DNA of 64,000 nucleotides from Sphingobacterium multivorum (GTDB lineage: Bacteria; Bacteroidota; Bacteroidia; Sphingobacteriales; Sphingobacteriaceae). Both the position numbers and the translations under genes were made by a program. The notes under the pieces are model-generated. The model had not been told where the DNA came from. It worked only from the letters and a program-made list of their open reading frames with translations, and did not search any database. Below, piece after piece: positions 16,523-25,125 of this stretch. How positions within the stretch are numbered: the stretch's first letter is position 1; each line of letters starts with the position of its first letter. The DNA lies in assembly GCF_039511225.1 (NCBI RefSeq), contig NZ_CP154261.1, forward strand, positions 2,480,001 through 2,544,000, read 5' to 3'.

Positions 16523-19222
16523 ATGGGACTATCGAAATATCGTGAAAAGCGTTCTGAAGAGAAAACCCCAGAACCGTTTGGGGGACAGCCAAGTGGGACT
16601 GAACTACGCTTTGTTGTGCAGAAACATGATGCCTCTCATTTACATTACGACTTTCGTCTTGAAATGGATGGTGTTCTGAAAAGCTGGGCGGTGCCAAAAG
16701 GACCTTCTATGGATCCTAATATTAAGCGCCTCGCTATGATGGTAGAAGATCATCCCTATGATTACCGAGACTTTGAAGGCGTGATCCCCAAAGGTCAATA
16801 CGGTGGCGGTACCGTGATCGTCTGGGATGAAGGAACGTATGAGCCAGCTGAAAGTGGCATTAAGGAAGTAGCTAAACAAGAAAAGGACCTGTTGCATCAG
16901 CTCTATTCCGGCAAGCTTAAATTTAAGCTCAATGGTCAAAAGCTAAAAGGAGAGTTCGCTCTTGTTAAAGCCCACGGGCGTGGAGATAACGGATGGCTAC
17001 TTATGAAACTTGACGATAAATATGCCAGTGAGAAAGATATCACAACAAAAGATAAATCAGTGATCTCAGGCAAGACCATTCCGCAGATGGAAAAATCACC
17101 CGATCAGGTTTATGGTGAACATATTATCAAAAAAGACAGTACGGTAAAAGATAAGCGCACGACAAGAAAGAAAGCATCCGAGCTAATCACTGAGCAGCTT
17201 GAAGCTGTTCCTACTGCGACTTCCAAAAAGAAAACGAATATTCAGGCACTTTTAAAAAATGCGCCAAAACAAAGGTTCTATTCCCATATTGAGCCTATGC
17301 TCGCTACCTTGGTCGATAAACCCTTTGATGATGAGGGCTGGATCTATGAAGTCAAGTGGGATGGGTACCGCGCAGTAGCTTTTATGAATAAAGGCGAGGT
17401 GGAACTAAAATCCCGTAATGACAAGAGCTTCAATGAAAAATTCTATCCCATCTATGATCAATTGAAGGAGCTGAAATTAGATGCCATCTTGGATGGGGAA
17501 GTCGTCGTTTTAGGTGGAAACGGCACGGCCAACTTTGGCTCGCTCCAAAATTGGCGGAGTGAAGCGGATGGCGATTTGGTATATTACGTTTTTGATATCC
17601 TTTGGTATCAGGGGCAGGACCTGAAAGACCTGACATTGCTCGAGCGTAAGGCAATTTTAAAAGAAATCATTCCCAAAGGCAACAGCATCCTGGTCAGTGA
17701 ACATTTTGAAACTTCCGGAATACATTTTCTGGAGGAAGCTAAAAAGCTTGGTTTAGAAGGGATTATGGCGAAGCGTAAAGATAGCACCTATCATATCCAT
17801 TATCGTTCTAAGGACTGGCTTAAAATTAAAGCAAACAAAAGACAGGAAGTCGTCATAGGCGGGTATACACTGAATGATGATTCAAGTAAGCAGTTTAGTA
17901 GCCTTCTTGTAGGCGTCTACGAAGGAAAAAAATTGATCTACACCGGAAAAGTCGGTACTGGCTTTAATGTTAAGCTTCAAAAAGAAATGATGAAGCTATT
18001 TAAACCGCTTGTTATTAACAAAGCACCTTTTTCTGAAGAGCCCGACGTCAATAAGCCCTCGCGTTTCAGGCCAAATCCGCCACATGCTACCGTGACATGG
18101 CTTAAACCGGAACTCGTCTGTGAGGTGAACTTTGCGGAATTAACCAGCGACGGTATTATGCGGCATCCTTCGTTTGACGGAATACGGGAAGATAAAAGTG
18201 CCAAAAAAGTAATTCTTGAGGAGGAAACTCCTACAGAAAAAATGGTAGACGATATGGAAGATAAAATTGTTACACCCAGAGTAAAAGGACCGCGGAAAAC
18301 ACTATTAAATCCGACAGATAAAACCCAGGTCAGAAAGGTAAATGGCCATGAACTAAAGTTTACCAATTTAGATAAGGTGTTTTGGCCAAAAGAAGGAATA
18401 ACCAAAAGAGACCTCATCAATTATTACTATCAGGCTGCTCCATTTATATTGCCCTATCTTAAGGATAGGCCGCAGAGTATGAACCGTTTTCCGAACGGCA
18501 TTGAAGGCGAAGGTTTTTATTTTAAGAACGTGACTGATACGGCACCGGAATGGGCAGAGACCTATCTCTACCACAGTGAAACGGATGAAAAGGACCGTCA
18601 TTATCTTGTGGGCAAGGACGAAGCCACATTGCTCTATATGGCAAATCTTGGCTGCATTGAAATGAACCCCTGGAGCAGTACGGTTAAAAAGCCTGAAAAT
18701 CCATCGTTTTGTATAATTGACCTTGATCCGGACAAAAATTCGTTTGATCAGGTTGTTGAAGCTGCTCAGGTCACAAAGAGCATATTGGATGATATGGGGG
18801 CGACTAGCTATTGCAAAACCAGTGGCTCTACAGGGCTTCATATCTATATACCACTCGGTGGCAAATATACCTACGAACAATCTAAAGAGTTTGCCCGGGT
18901 AATTGTCACGCTAGTCCATAATGAGCTTCCTAAATTCACCAGTCTAGAGCGGTCCATAAAAGACCGCAAAGGGAAAATGTATCTTGATTTTTTGCAGAAC
19001 AGGCCACATGCGACCATTGCAGCCGCATATTCTGTCCGCCCCAAGCCAGGAGCGACAGTGTCTATGCCACTTCATTGGGACGAAGTGAAAAAAGGGTTAA
19101 AAATAAGCGATTTTCATATTTTAAACGCGATTGAAAGAATGCAGAGTGAAGGGGATATTTTTAAACCTGTATTGGGAAAAGGGATTAACCTAAAAAGTAT
19201 AGTGGATAAATATTATAAATAA
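16523..19222 (+). CDS. ligD: ATP-dependent DNA ligase D (PE-LIG-POL)
   Basis: The 899-residue multifunctional enzyme of bacterial non-homologous end joining has three modules in order. The 3'-phosphoesterase domain is about residues 10-190 (RFVVQKHDASHLHYDFRLE, GVIPKGQYGGG). The ATP-dependent ligase domain is about 265-560, with nucleophilic Lys278 in YEVKWDGYRAV and the GEVVVL and EGIMAKR motifs. The primase/polymerase domain is about 612-890, with catalytic D733-L-D735 in IIDLDPDKN and HIYIPLGG. All active-site motifs are intact. Its usual partner Ku is not encoded in this window. A small two-helix membrane protein follows. Confidence 0.97.
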   Translation: MGLSKYREKRSEEKTPEPFGGQPSGTELRFVVQKHDASHLHYDFRLEMDGVLKSWAVPKGPSMDPNIKRLAMMVEDHPYDYRDFEGVIPKGQYGGGTVIVWDEGTYEPAESGIKEVAKQEKDLLHQLYSGKLKFKLNGQKLKGEFALVKAHGRGDNGWLLMKLDDKYASEKDITTKDKSVISGKTIPQMEKSPDQVYGEHIIKKDSTVKDKRTTRKKASELITEQLEAVPTATSKKKTNIQALLKNAPKQRFYSHIEPMLATLVDKPFDDEGWIYEVKWDGYRAVAFMNKGEVELKSRNDKSFNEKFYPIYDQLKELKLDAILDGEVVVLGGNGTANFGSLQNWRSEADGDLVYYVFDILWYQGQDLKDLTLLERKAILKEIIPKGNSILVSEHFETSGIHFLEEAKKLGLEGIMAKRKDSTYHIHYRSKDWLKIKANKRQEVVIGGYTLNDDSSKQFSSLLVGVYEGKKLIYTGKVGTGFNVKLQKEMMKLFKPLVINKAPFSEEPDVNKPSRFRPNPPHATVTWLKPELVCEVNFAELTSDGIMRHPSFDGIREDKSAKKVILEEETPTEKMVDDMEDKIVTPRVKGPRKTLLNPTDKTQVRKVNGHELKFTNLDKVFWPKEGITKRDLINYYYQAAPFILPYLKDRPQSMNRFPNGIEGEGFYFKNVTDTAPEWAETYLYHSETDEKDRHYLVGKDEATLLYMANLGCIEMNPWSSTVKKPENPSFCIIDLDPDKNSFDQVVEAAQVTKSILDDMGATSYCKTSGSTGLHIYIPLGGKYTYEQSKEFARVIVTLVHNELPKFTSLERSIKDRKGKMYLDFLQNRPHATIAAAYSVRPKPGATVSMPLHWDEVKKGLKISDFHILNAIERMQSEGDIFKPVLGKGINLKSIVDKYYK

Positions 19223-19261
19223 ATTTCATTTTTAAAAATCAATAACTTTAAACGAGCATTT

Positions 19262-19447
19262 ATGAACGTAAAACGCATTTTCGGAACAATACTGACTATT
19301 CTTGGTATTGTCGGTTTAATTTATACAGGCTATGAACTCATCAATAAAAGCACCGCGTACACCAATTTAGGGGTAGTGGGCGTATTGGCTTTGATTTTCT
19401 TTTTTGCCGGTATCGGTTTGGTGAAAAATACCAAAGACGAGTCTTAG
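19262..19447 (+). CDS. Small two-helix membrane protein
   Basis: The 61-residue protein has two hydrophobic segments, about residues 6-25 (FGTILTILGIVGLIYTGYEL) and 35-55 (LGVVGVLALIFFFAGIGLV), and charged ends. It starts 40 bases after the ligD stop on the same strand and could be co-transcribed. Short proteins of this kind are common in Bacteroidota and have no known role. Confidence 0.65.
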   Translation: MNVKRIFGTILTILGIVGLIYTGYELINKSTAYTNLGVVGVLALIFFFAGIGLVKNTKDES

Positions 19448-19523
19448 TATTAGCCACTAGTTAAAGACCAGCAGGGATTATAGTATATGGTGATCTCGAT
19501 ACATTTTTGCATCGCTGACCGTT

Positions 19524-20471
19524 TTATAAGGTAATCACTATCTTTCCGACGGTACGGCCGGTTTCGATTTGTAGATGAGCTTTTGCCATCTCGTCGAAAC
19601 CGAAAACATGCGAAATGTGTGGTTTTAAAATACCATTTTCCAATAAGGATGCTATTTTCTGCATATCGCGACCACTTGAATAAACCGACATGAAATAACA
19701 GGCATGTAACTGTTTTTTTTGAGCCTGAAGCTCATCCGCTTTAGTATGACCAGAAGGTAAGGTAACTATTGTTCCAAATGGTTTTAGTACCTGTACTGAC
19801 TTCTGAAAATTAATACCTCCAATGGCTTCTAGCACAAAATCAACCTCATAAAGTACATCCTCGAAATGTGTCTTTTGGTAATCGATATGTTCGTCTGCCC
19901 CCATGCCGAGTATAAAATCCCTATTGGAAATGGATGATGTAGCAATAACATAGGCTCCGATATGTTTTGCAATCTGGACTGCAAAATGTCCTACGCCTCC
20001 CGAAGCACCGTGGATGAGAACTTTATCAGTAGGTCTCAATTTCCCGTAACTATCAAATGCCTGCCAAGCCGTTAACGCCGATAAGGTGCTGGCAGCAGCT
20101 TCGATGTGGCTGATGTTATTGGGTTTCAAAGCAAGATGTTCTGCCGGAGCAGCGACATATTCAGCATACGCTTTACCGTGGCCAACAAAGTTGACCATGC
20201 CAAAAACTTCGTCACCAATGTTGAATTGGTTAACTCCAGGTCCGATTGCGGTTACTTCACCGGAAACATCCCATCCCAAAATTAAGGGTTGATGATGAGC
20301 TAAGTCTTCAGCCAACGGCGCCTGTCTGCTACGGACTTTAGCATCTACAGGATTTACACTGATGGCCTTTACCTTGATCAGTACTTCATCTGATTTTACA
20401 TCAGGTCTTTGAATAGTTCTGTAGACTAAGCTATCCGTGTCTCCGAATTTTTCCAATACGATTGCTTTCAT
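19524..20471 (-). CDS. Quinone oxidoreductase-like NADP-dependent MDR enzyme
   Basis: The 315-residue zinc-independent medium-chain dehydrogenase/reductase has an N-terminal GroES-like half that includes ISVNPVDAKVR and GWDVSGEVTAIGPGV. A Rossmann half follows with the nucleotide motif HGASGGVGHFAVQIAKHIGA. The cysteine ligands of zinc-type alcohol dehydrogenases are absent. The enzyme should reduce quinones or alpha,beta-unsaturated carbonyls with NADPH. It is divergent from an AraC gene 85 bases away, which probably regulates it. A TATCTTTG -7 element lies just upstream. Confidence 0.9.
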   Translation of the reverse strand: MKAIVLEKFGDTDSLVYRTIQRPDVKSDEVLIKVKAISVNPVDAKVRSRQAPLAEDLAHHQPLILGWDVSGEVTAIGPGVNQFNIGDEVFGMVNFVGHGKAYAEYVAAPAEHLALKPNNISHIEAAASTLSALTAWQAFDSYGKLRPTDKVLIHGASGGVGHFAVQIAKHIGAYVIATSSISNRDFILGMGADEHIDYQKTHFEDVLYEVDFVLEAIGGINFQKSVQVLKPFGTIVTLPSGHTKADELQAQKKQLHACYFMSVYSSGRDMQKIASLLENGILKPHISHVFGFDEMAKAHLQIETGRTVGKIVITL

Positions 20472-20490
20472 TTCAATTCTATTTATTGAG

Positions 20491-20498
20491 CAAAGATA
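20491..20498 (-). promoter_or_regulatory. -7 element for the quinone oxidoreductase gene
   Basis: Read on the minus strand, TATCTTTG matches TAnnTTTG. It is 20 bases from the ATG at 20471. The -33 position holds only a partial match (TTTT). On the plus strand a similar TATCTTTA lies just before the AraC start at 20557. Confidence 0.4.
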
Positions 20499-20556
20499 TA
20501 CCGATAAGAGGTGCTAAAACAGGTACATTTAAAGCGTTTTTGGGTATCTTTACCTC

Positions 20557-21408
20557 ATGGCGAAAGAAAATATTTACCAATCATTAGAGGTCTTCTATGA
20601 AAAGGTTGACCAATGCCCATTGCGTGAGAGGGAATTTAATTTTTTTGAATTCGTGTATGTCATTTCGGGAACTGGAAGCCACGTTGTCAATGGAAATAAG
20701 TTTGCATACCATCAAGGAGATATGTTTCTGATTACACCAAATGACCGCCACGAGTTTGATTTGAAAGGCACCTGTGAGTTTATGGTCGTGCGTTTTGGGG
20801 AGAACTATATCAAAGAATACGATTGGAAAAGTATAGACCACATCGCCTGTATTTTATATTATGCATCGCATTTATCGGGCTCCGTCATTATCCACCCCGC
20901 AGATAAGCAGATGGTTGCCTTACTGATGCAGAATTTACGGCAAGCGACAGCATATCCATCTATTTACAATGAAGACCTTATCCGTCATTTGGTCAATGCT
21001 GTCATTGTCATCGCAGGAAGGAACATTGCCGGAATGAAACCTCCTAGCATATCTTCTAGGTCGGATGGGCGAATATTGCAGATACTGGACTATATACAGG
21101 AAAACATCCGGCGGCCGGATTTACTTCAGATTTCAGCCATCGCAAATCAGTTCGGCCTGTCGCCAACCTACCTCGGCAGTTATTTCCGAAAGCAGTGCAA
21201 CGAGACTATGCAACACTATATATCGTCCTATCGAATTCGCCTCATAGAGCATAGGCTACGGTTCAGCGATAAAAGGGTGCACGAGCTGGTTTATGAATTT
21301 GGATTTACAGACGAAAGCCATATCAATAAGTTCTTCAAAAGACATAAGGGCATGAGTTTAAAAGAATTTCGTGCCGGCGCGCTCTTGGATAACAGAAGAG
21401 AGGCTTAA
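20557..21408 (+). CDS. AraC family transcriptional regulator
   Basis: The 283-residue protein has a cupin sensor in the N-terminal half (FFEFVYVISGTGSHVVNG, GDMFLITPNDRHEF). The AraC DNA-binding domain spans about residues 170-278 (LLQISAIANQFGLSPTYLGSYF and VHELVYEFGFTDESHINKFF). The leader is very short, with a TATCTTTA element only a few bases before the ATG. It is divergent from the quinone oxidoreductase and followed by a strong hairpin terminator, so the pair forms a self-contained module. The ligand is probably a small organic molecule. Confidence 0.9.
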   Translation: MAKENIYQSLEVFYEKVDQCPLREREFNFFEFVYVISGTGSHVVNGNKFAYHQGDMFLITPNDRHEFDLKGTCEFMVVRFGENYIKEYDWKSIDHIACILYYASHLSGSVIIHPADKQMVALLMQNLRQATAYPSIYNEDLIRHLVNAVIVIAGRNIAGMKPPSISSRSDGRILQILDYIQENIRRPDLLQISAIANQFGLSPTYLGSYFRKQCNETMQHYISSYRIRLIEHRLRFSDKRVHELVYEFGFTDESHINKFFKRHKGMSLKEFRAGALLDNRREA

Positions 21409-21832
21409 GTCAGATGCTCGGCTTTTTTATAAAAGATCAAACGAATACTGCATTCCGGTTGTTCCTAATACGAAAAATGAGACGATTACTTTTGCTGGCT
21501 TGATTTACACTTTGTCAAGCCAGCATTTTTGAAACCGACTATCCCATTATTGGGATCATAACTATATATCAGGGCTGGACTATTCCGGCCTTTTTTAGTA
21601 TATGGTATACAATGTTGAACCTTAGGTGTTTATTGTATATGTCGGGTTGCCTTTTGCAGATGTTGACTTTAGCTACTTCATCTTGCTGTACGACTAATGT
21701 TTTTTCCTAGATCATCCCAATGCTGTTTCACAGCCCGTTTTTCTTTATTTTGGTTAGGATAATCCTCATTATGGCAACGTAAGTAAATCCATTTTAGAAG
21801 CAACTTTGCATTCATATTAATATTAGTTAAAA
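21409..21832. other. Intergenic region carrying a terminator
   Basis: Apart from the hairpin at 21493-21530, this 424-base stretch holds no gene, repeat or clear promoter. It separates the AraC/quinone reductase module from the next SDR gene. Confidence 0.4.
21493..21530 (+). terminator. Rho-independent terminator after the AraC gene
   Basis: TGCTGGCTTGA (21493-21503) pairs perfectly with TCAAGCCAGCA (21515-21525) around an 11-base loop and is followed by TTTTT. Confidence 0.82.
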
Positions 21833-22669
21833 ATGGAAAATAGGCAAAAGGAAAAAGTTTGGTTCATCACAGGATCTTCAAGAGGATTTGGAAAAATATG
21901 GACAGCAGCCGCTTTGAAACGTGGCGACAAGGTGGCAGCTACAGCACGTAATATAAATAGTATTGCCGCGTTAAAAGAAACGTATGGCGATCAGGTTTTG
22001 GTTCTTGAAGTGGATGTAACCAATCGCTCCCAAGTGCAAAATGCGATCCACCAAGCCAAGCAGTATTTTGGCAGATTGGATATTGTGCTCAATAACGCAG
22101 GATATTCTCTGGTGGGATCCATTGAAGAGAGTAGCACTGATGAGGTAAAAGTCATGTATGAAACAAATATTATAGGACCTATCCATGTGATTCAGGCGGC
22201 ATTGCCTATATTGCGAGCCCAAGGGCATGGCCATATTTTGGGCACATCCAGCGCTGTCGGCATTTATAGTAATCCCCTAATCGGGTATTATTGTTCTTCG
22301 AAATTTGCGTTTGAAGCTATTTACGATAGTTTGTCTAAAGAAGTTGCGGCATTTGGCATCAAAGTAACGCTAATTGAACCTGGGGCTTACAATACCGAAT
22401 TTGGTAGCACCGAATCACTGAAAATAGCCAGCAAAAAGCTGCCGTATTATGACGATTTGAAAAGCCAGGTGATGAAAAATTTACAAACGATGGAACGGGG
22501 AAATCCTAATGCAACTCCTGATGCGCTATTTGCTGTTGTGGATGCCGAAAATCCACCGTTGCGACTCCTTTTGGGTAAAAATGATCTGAAACATATCCGA
22601 CAAACTTATTCAGAGCGTATCCAGGAATGGGAAACTTGGAAACCGATTTCTCAAGCAGCCCAAGGCTAG
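21833..22669 (+). CDS. SDR family oxidoreductase
   Basis: The 278-residue classical short-chain dehydrogenase has the cofactor motif TGSSRGFG near residue 14, DVTN, NNAGYSLVG, and catalytic Y153-x3-K157 in GYYCSSKFAF. It lacks a signal peptide and should act on a small carbonyl or alcohol substrate with NAD(P)H in the cytoplasm. The C-terminal PPLRLLLGKND block resembles the SDR5-like oxidoreductases common in drug-response operons. It is followed by a hairpin and then an AraC gene on the same strand, which is the likely regulator. Confidence 0.9.
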   Translation: MENRQKEKVWFITGSSRGFGKIWTAAALKRGDKVAATARNINSIAALKETYGDQVLVLEVDVTNRSQVQNAIHQAKQYFGRLDIVLNNAGYSLVGSIEESSTDEVKVMYETNIIGPIHVIQAALPILRAQGHGHILGTSSAVGIYSNPLIGYYCSSKFAFEAIYDSLSKEVAAFGIKVTLIEPGAYNTEFGSTESLKIASKKLPYYDDLKSQVMKNLQTMERGNPNATPDALFAVVDAENPPLRLLLGKNDLKHIRQTYSERIQEWETWKPISQAAQG

Positions 22670-22702
22670 TGATCTATGTCGTCGTTAACAATCTTCCGAT
22701 CT

Positions 22703-22735
22703 ATTCGCTTTTCTTTTTTGTGAGGAAAAGCGAAT
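22703..22735 (+). terminator. Hairpin after the SDR gene
   Basis: ATTCGCTTTTC (22703-22713) and GAAAAGCGAAT (22725-22735) are perfect 11-base arms. The downstream tract is only weakly T-rich, so termination may be partial, allowing some read-through to the AraC gene. Confidence 0.5.
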
Positions 22736-22768
22736 ATTGTTTAACTTGTAACCTAGAATTTTTATAAT

Positions 22769-23719
22769 ATGGTTTCCAAAAAATCGAATCATTCCGTAAA
22801 AAGATTTAATACGCTGGCCGATGTCATGCAGGCATCAGGTTTTCCGCCGCCGCAGCATCCCTTAATTGTTTTGTTAAATGGGGTAGACAAGCCACTTGAA
22901 GGTCATGCTCCTCCTAAATCACATGTGTTGAACTATTATAAAATAGCCTTTAAACCAGATGCCGGAGGGGAACTAATCTATGGCCATACCAAATTTGATT
23001 TTAAAGAGGGCGGTTTGTTTTTTGTTGCTCCCCAGCAGATTCTCTCTGCTATAGAAACGGATAGGCAGAAGGAAACTGGAGAACAAAGCATACTTCGCCC
23101 ACAGATCACGCTGCTTATAGATCCTGATTTTTTATTGCACTATCCGTTAGCCCAAAAGATCCATCAGTATCACTTTTTCTCCTACGCTACCAATGAAGCA
23201 TTGCACCTTTCGAACAAAGAAAGAGAAACCATTCTATCACTTTTCAGAAATATAGAAGAAGAGCTTGAGAACCGTATAGACGAGATGAGCCACAATGTGA
23301 TCATCGCCCAGATTGAACTGTTGCTAAACTATGCCCAACGATTTTATAACAGGCAGTTTCTGACCCGAAAACAAAACTATCCAAGTATTGCCGAGCGTAT
23401 TGATCAATTGCTAGAGGATTATTTCAATAGCGATAAGGTCCTGAGTGGAGGAGTTCCTACTGTGAATTATTTGGCTGATCAGCTGCATATGTCAGCGAGT
23501 TATTTAAGCGATCTGTTGCGAAACCTTACCGGTCAAAACACCCAGCAAATCATTCATGATAAAATGATTTATCGGGCAAAGAATAAGTTATCTACAACAG
23601 CTCTCCGCGTTTCTGAAATTGCATTTGAATTAGGTTTTGAACAACCGCAATCCTTTAGCAGATTGTTTAAATTAAAAACCAAACAAAGTCCACAACAATA
23701 TAGAGCTCAATTCAATTAA
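22769..23719 (+). CDS. AraC family transcriptional regulator (paralogue 1)
   Basis: The 316-residue protein has an N-terminal sensor with FDFKEGGLFFVAPQQIL and a C-terminal AraC domain (VNYLADQLHMSASYLSDLLR and VSEIAFELGFEQPQSFSRLF). It is clearly related to the regulator at 26081-27016. Both share the block FFSYxxNEALHLS, RFYNRQFLTRK or its variant, the spacing, and the HPQSF/QPQSF motif. It lies between the SDR gene and a Crp/Fnr gene and may control the SDR gene. This subfamily is frequently found beside SDR and aldo-keto reductase genes. Confidence 0.88.
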   Translation: MVSKKSNHSVKRFNTLADVMQASGFPPPQHPLIVLLNGVDKPLEGHAPPKSHVLNYYKIAFKPDAGGELIYGHTKFDFKEGGLFFVAPQQILSAIETDRQKETGEQSILRPQITLLIDPDFLLHYPLAQKIHQYHFFSYATNEALHLSNKERETILSLFRNIEEELENRIDEMSHNVIIAQIELLLNYAQRFYNRQFLTRKQNYPSIAERIDQLLEDYFNSDKVLSGGVPTVNYLADQLHMSASYLSDLLRNLTGQNTQQIIHDKMIYRAKNKLSTTALRVSEIAFELGFEQPQSFSRLFKLKTKQSPQQYRAQFN

Positions 23720-23861
23720 TTTTTGCGAATATTTAAACTCTCTGCACTATTTTTTCCGGTGCGGATTTGTATCAGCATTTTTGAAAAAACACTTCATTTA
23801 GTTAATTATACAATGGAAGTTTTAACACTTGTAATCAGCAACAAATGGTACTGACAATCTA

Positions 23862-24434
23862 ATGGAAGATAAATATAATCTGTTAAAAGAACATATAGAG
23901 AAAGTCGTTGTACTTACTGAATATGAATTTGCCTTGGTAAAAGCATGTTTTATTCAACGGCAGTATAGAAAGTCGGAATGTATTTTTAGGGAGGGAGATA
24001 CCGTAAACTATATTTACTTTGTATTGTCTGGCCTTCTTAAATTTTATTATACAGACGGTGACGCTAAGCAACATATTGTTTCGTTTGCAATGGAAGACTG
24101 GTGGGAAACCGATGTTTCGGCCTTTTATACAGGCGGAAATGCTTCATTTACTTTGGAATGTCTTGAGAACACAGAATTACTTTGTCTATCGCTGGAAAAT
24201 TTTGAAAGGTTGTGCAATAGGCTTCAAAAGATGGAACGCTTTTTCCTTCGTAAATCAATTGCCGGCCATATCGGTTCACAGCAACGGATCTTATCATTTT
24301 TAACCTCGGGAGCAAAGGAAAGATATGAGCAGCTGATCAAAAGAAATCCCGCTTTACTGCAACGGATTCCAAAATTGTTGCTTGCTTCTTACCTAGGCGT
24401 ATCCAGAGAGACATTAAGCCGTCTGTTTTCTTGA
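23862..24434 (+). CDS. Crp/Fnr family transcriptional regulator
   Basis: The 190-residue protein has a cyclic-nucleotide-binding-like N-terminal roll (CIFREGDTVNYIYFVLSGLLKFYYTDGDAKQHIVSF) and a C-terminal winged helix ending LLASYLGVSRETLSRLFS. There are no Fe-S ligands. A perfect TGTGA-N6-TCACA palindrome begins 12 bases after its stop and precedes the RidA-like gene. The regulator probably acts there. The effector is unknown. Confidence 0.88.
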   Translation: MEDKYNLLKEHIEKVVVLTEYEFALVKACFIQRQYRKSECIFREGDTVNYIYFVLSGLLKFYYTDGDAKQHIVSFAMEDWWETDVSAFYTGGNASFTLECLENTELLCLSLENFERLCNRLQKMERFFLRKSIAGHIGSQQRILSFLTSGAKERYEQLIKRNPALLQRIPKLLLASYLGVSRETLSRLFS

Positions 24435-24445
24435 TTTTATTTAAT

Positions 24446-24461
24446 TGTGAGGTTTGTCACA
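24446..24461. promoter_or_regulatory. Perfect Crp-type operator TGTGA-N6-TCACA
   Basis: TGTGA (24446-24450), GGTTTG, TCACA (24457-24461) is the canonical Crp/Fnr-family half-site pair. It lies between the Crp/Fnr gene and the RidA-like gene. A TATTTTG sequence at 24478-24484 could be the -7 element, placing the operator about 38 bases upstream of transcription. Confidence 0.7.
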
Positions 24462-24513
24462 CAGGTGAATGTAAAAATATTTTGAGCTTATGCTCCATAA
24501 TAATTTTACAGAA

Positions 24514-24903
24514 ATGGAAAAGAAAATAATCAATCCTTGGAACTGGCAGGAAGCCAGAAATTATGTGCAGGCTGTTGAAATTAAACATGCTAATTCAACC
24601 TTATATGTGTCGGGACAATGTGCTATTAGTGATGATGGCGTATCGAGCACTGCTGATATGAGAACGCAGATTTTTCATACTATTGAAAATCTTGAAAAAG
24701 TTATTCAATCAAGTGGATATGAAGCTCGACATCTCGTTCGCCTCAATATCTACACGACCGATTCTACAGCGCTATTTGAAAACTTTGATGTAATTCAGGA
24801 TTGGATTACTAAAAATAAAGTGAAGCAAACAAGTACAGTTTTGGAAGTCAAGACATTGTTTGAAACTTTGAAGGTAGAACTGGAAGCAACACTGGTTAAA
24901 TAA
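24514..24903 (+). CDS. RidA/YjgF-family protein
   Basis: The protein of about 129 residues belongs to the Rid superfamily of small trimeric proteins, some of which hydrolyse reactive enamine/imine intermediates. Typical signs are ALTHOUGH-divergent but recognisable blocks: LYVSGQCAISDDGV, QIFHTIENLEKVIQSSGY, LVRLNIYTTD and the C-terminal EVKTLFETLKVELEATLV. The Arg that binds substrate carboxylate in RidA is not in its usual place, so it may be a non-catalytic Rid subgroup. ATG 24514 is preferred over 24490. It follows a Crp-type operator and ends in a terminator, forming a single-gene unit. Confidence 0.82.
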   Translation: MEKKIINPWNWQEARNYVQAVEIKHANSTLYVSGQCAISDDGVSSTADMRTQIFHTIENLEKVIQSSGYEARHLVRLNIYTTDSTALFENFDVIQDWITKNKVKQTSTVLEVKTLFETLKVELEATLVK

Positions 24904-24913
24904 CGTCAGGATT

Positions 24914-24949
24914 AAAAAAATGGCGATAGCTCGCTATTTGCCATTTTTT
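24914..24949. terminator. Rho-independent terminator after the RidA-like gene
   Basis: An A-run, TGGCGATAGC, a short loop, GCTATTTGCCA and a T-run form a near-perfect stem with one mismatch. It is suitable for both directions. Confidence 0.8.
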
Positions 24950-25125
24950 TATTGTTGAAGAATCCCTTTACATTGAGCCGACCACTATAGATAACGTAGG
25001 GTGGCAAGATCCTAGAGGAGGAAAGGTGATGTAACAGAGATTCTGTTACAACTTACCTGAATTGGGCTACTCAGATCCTTATAAATCTTCTGAACTTTGT
25101 TTAATAATTTAAAACAGCAAAAGAT

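Noticed and set aside
17977..18880. Long minus-strand frames of 147 and 170 codons within ligD
   Set aside because: They fall opposite intact ligase and polymerase motifs and have no protein features of their own.
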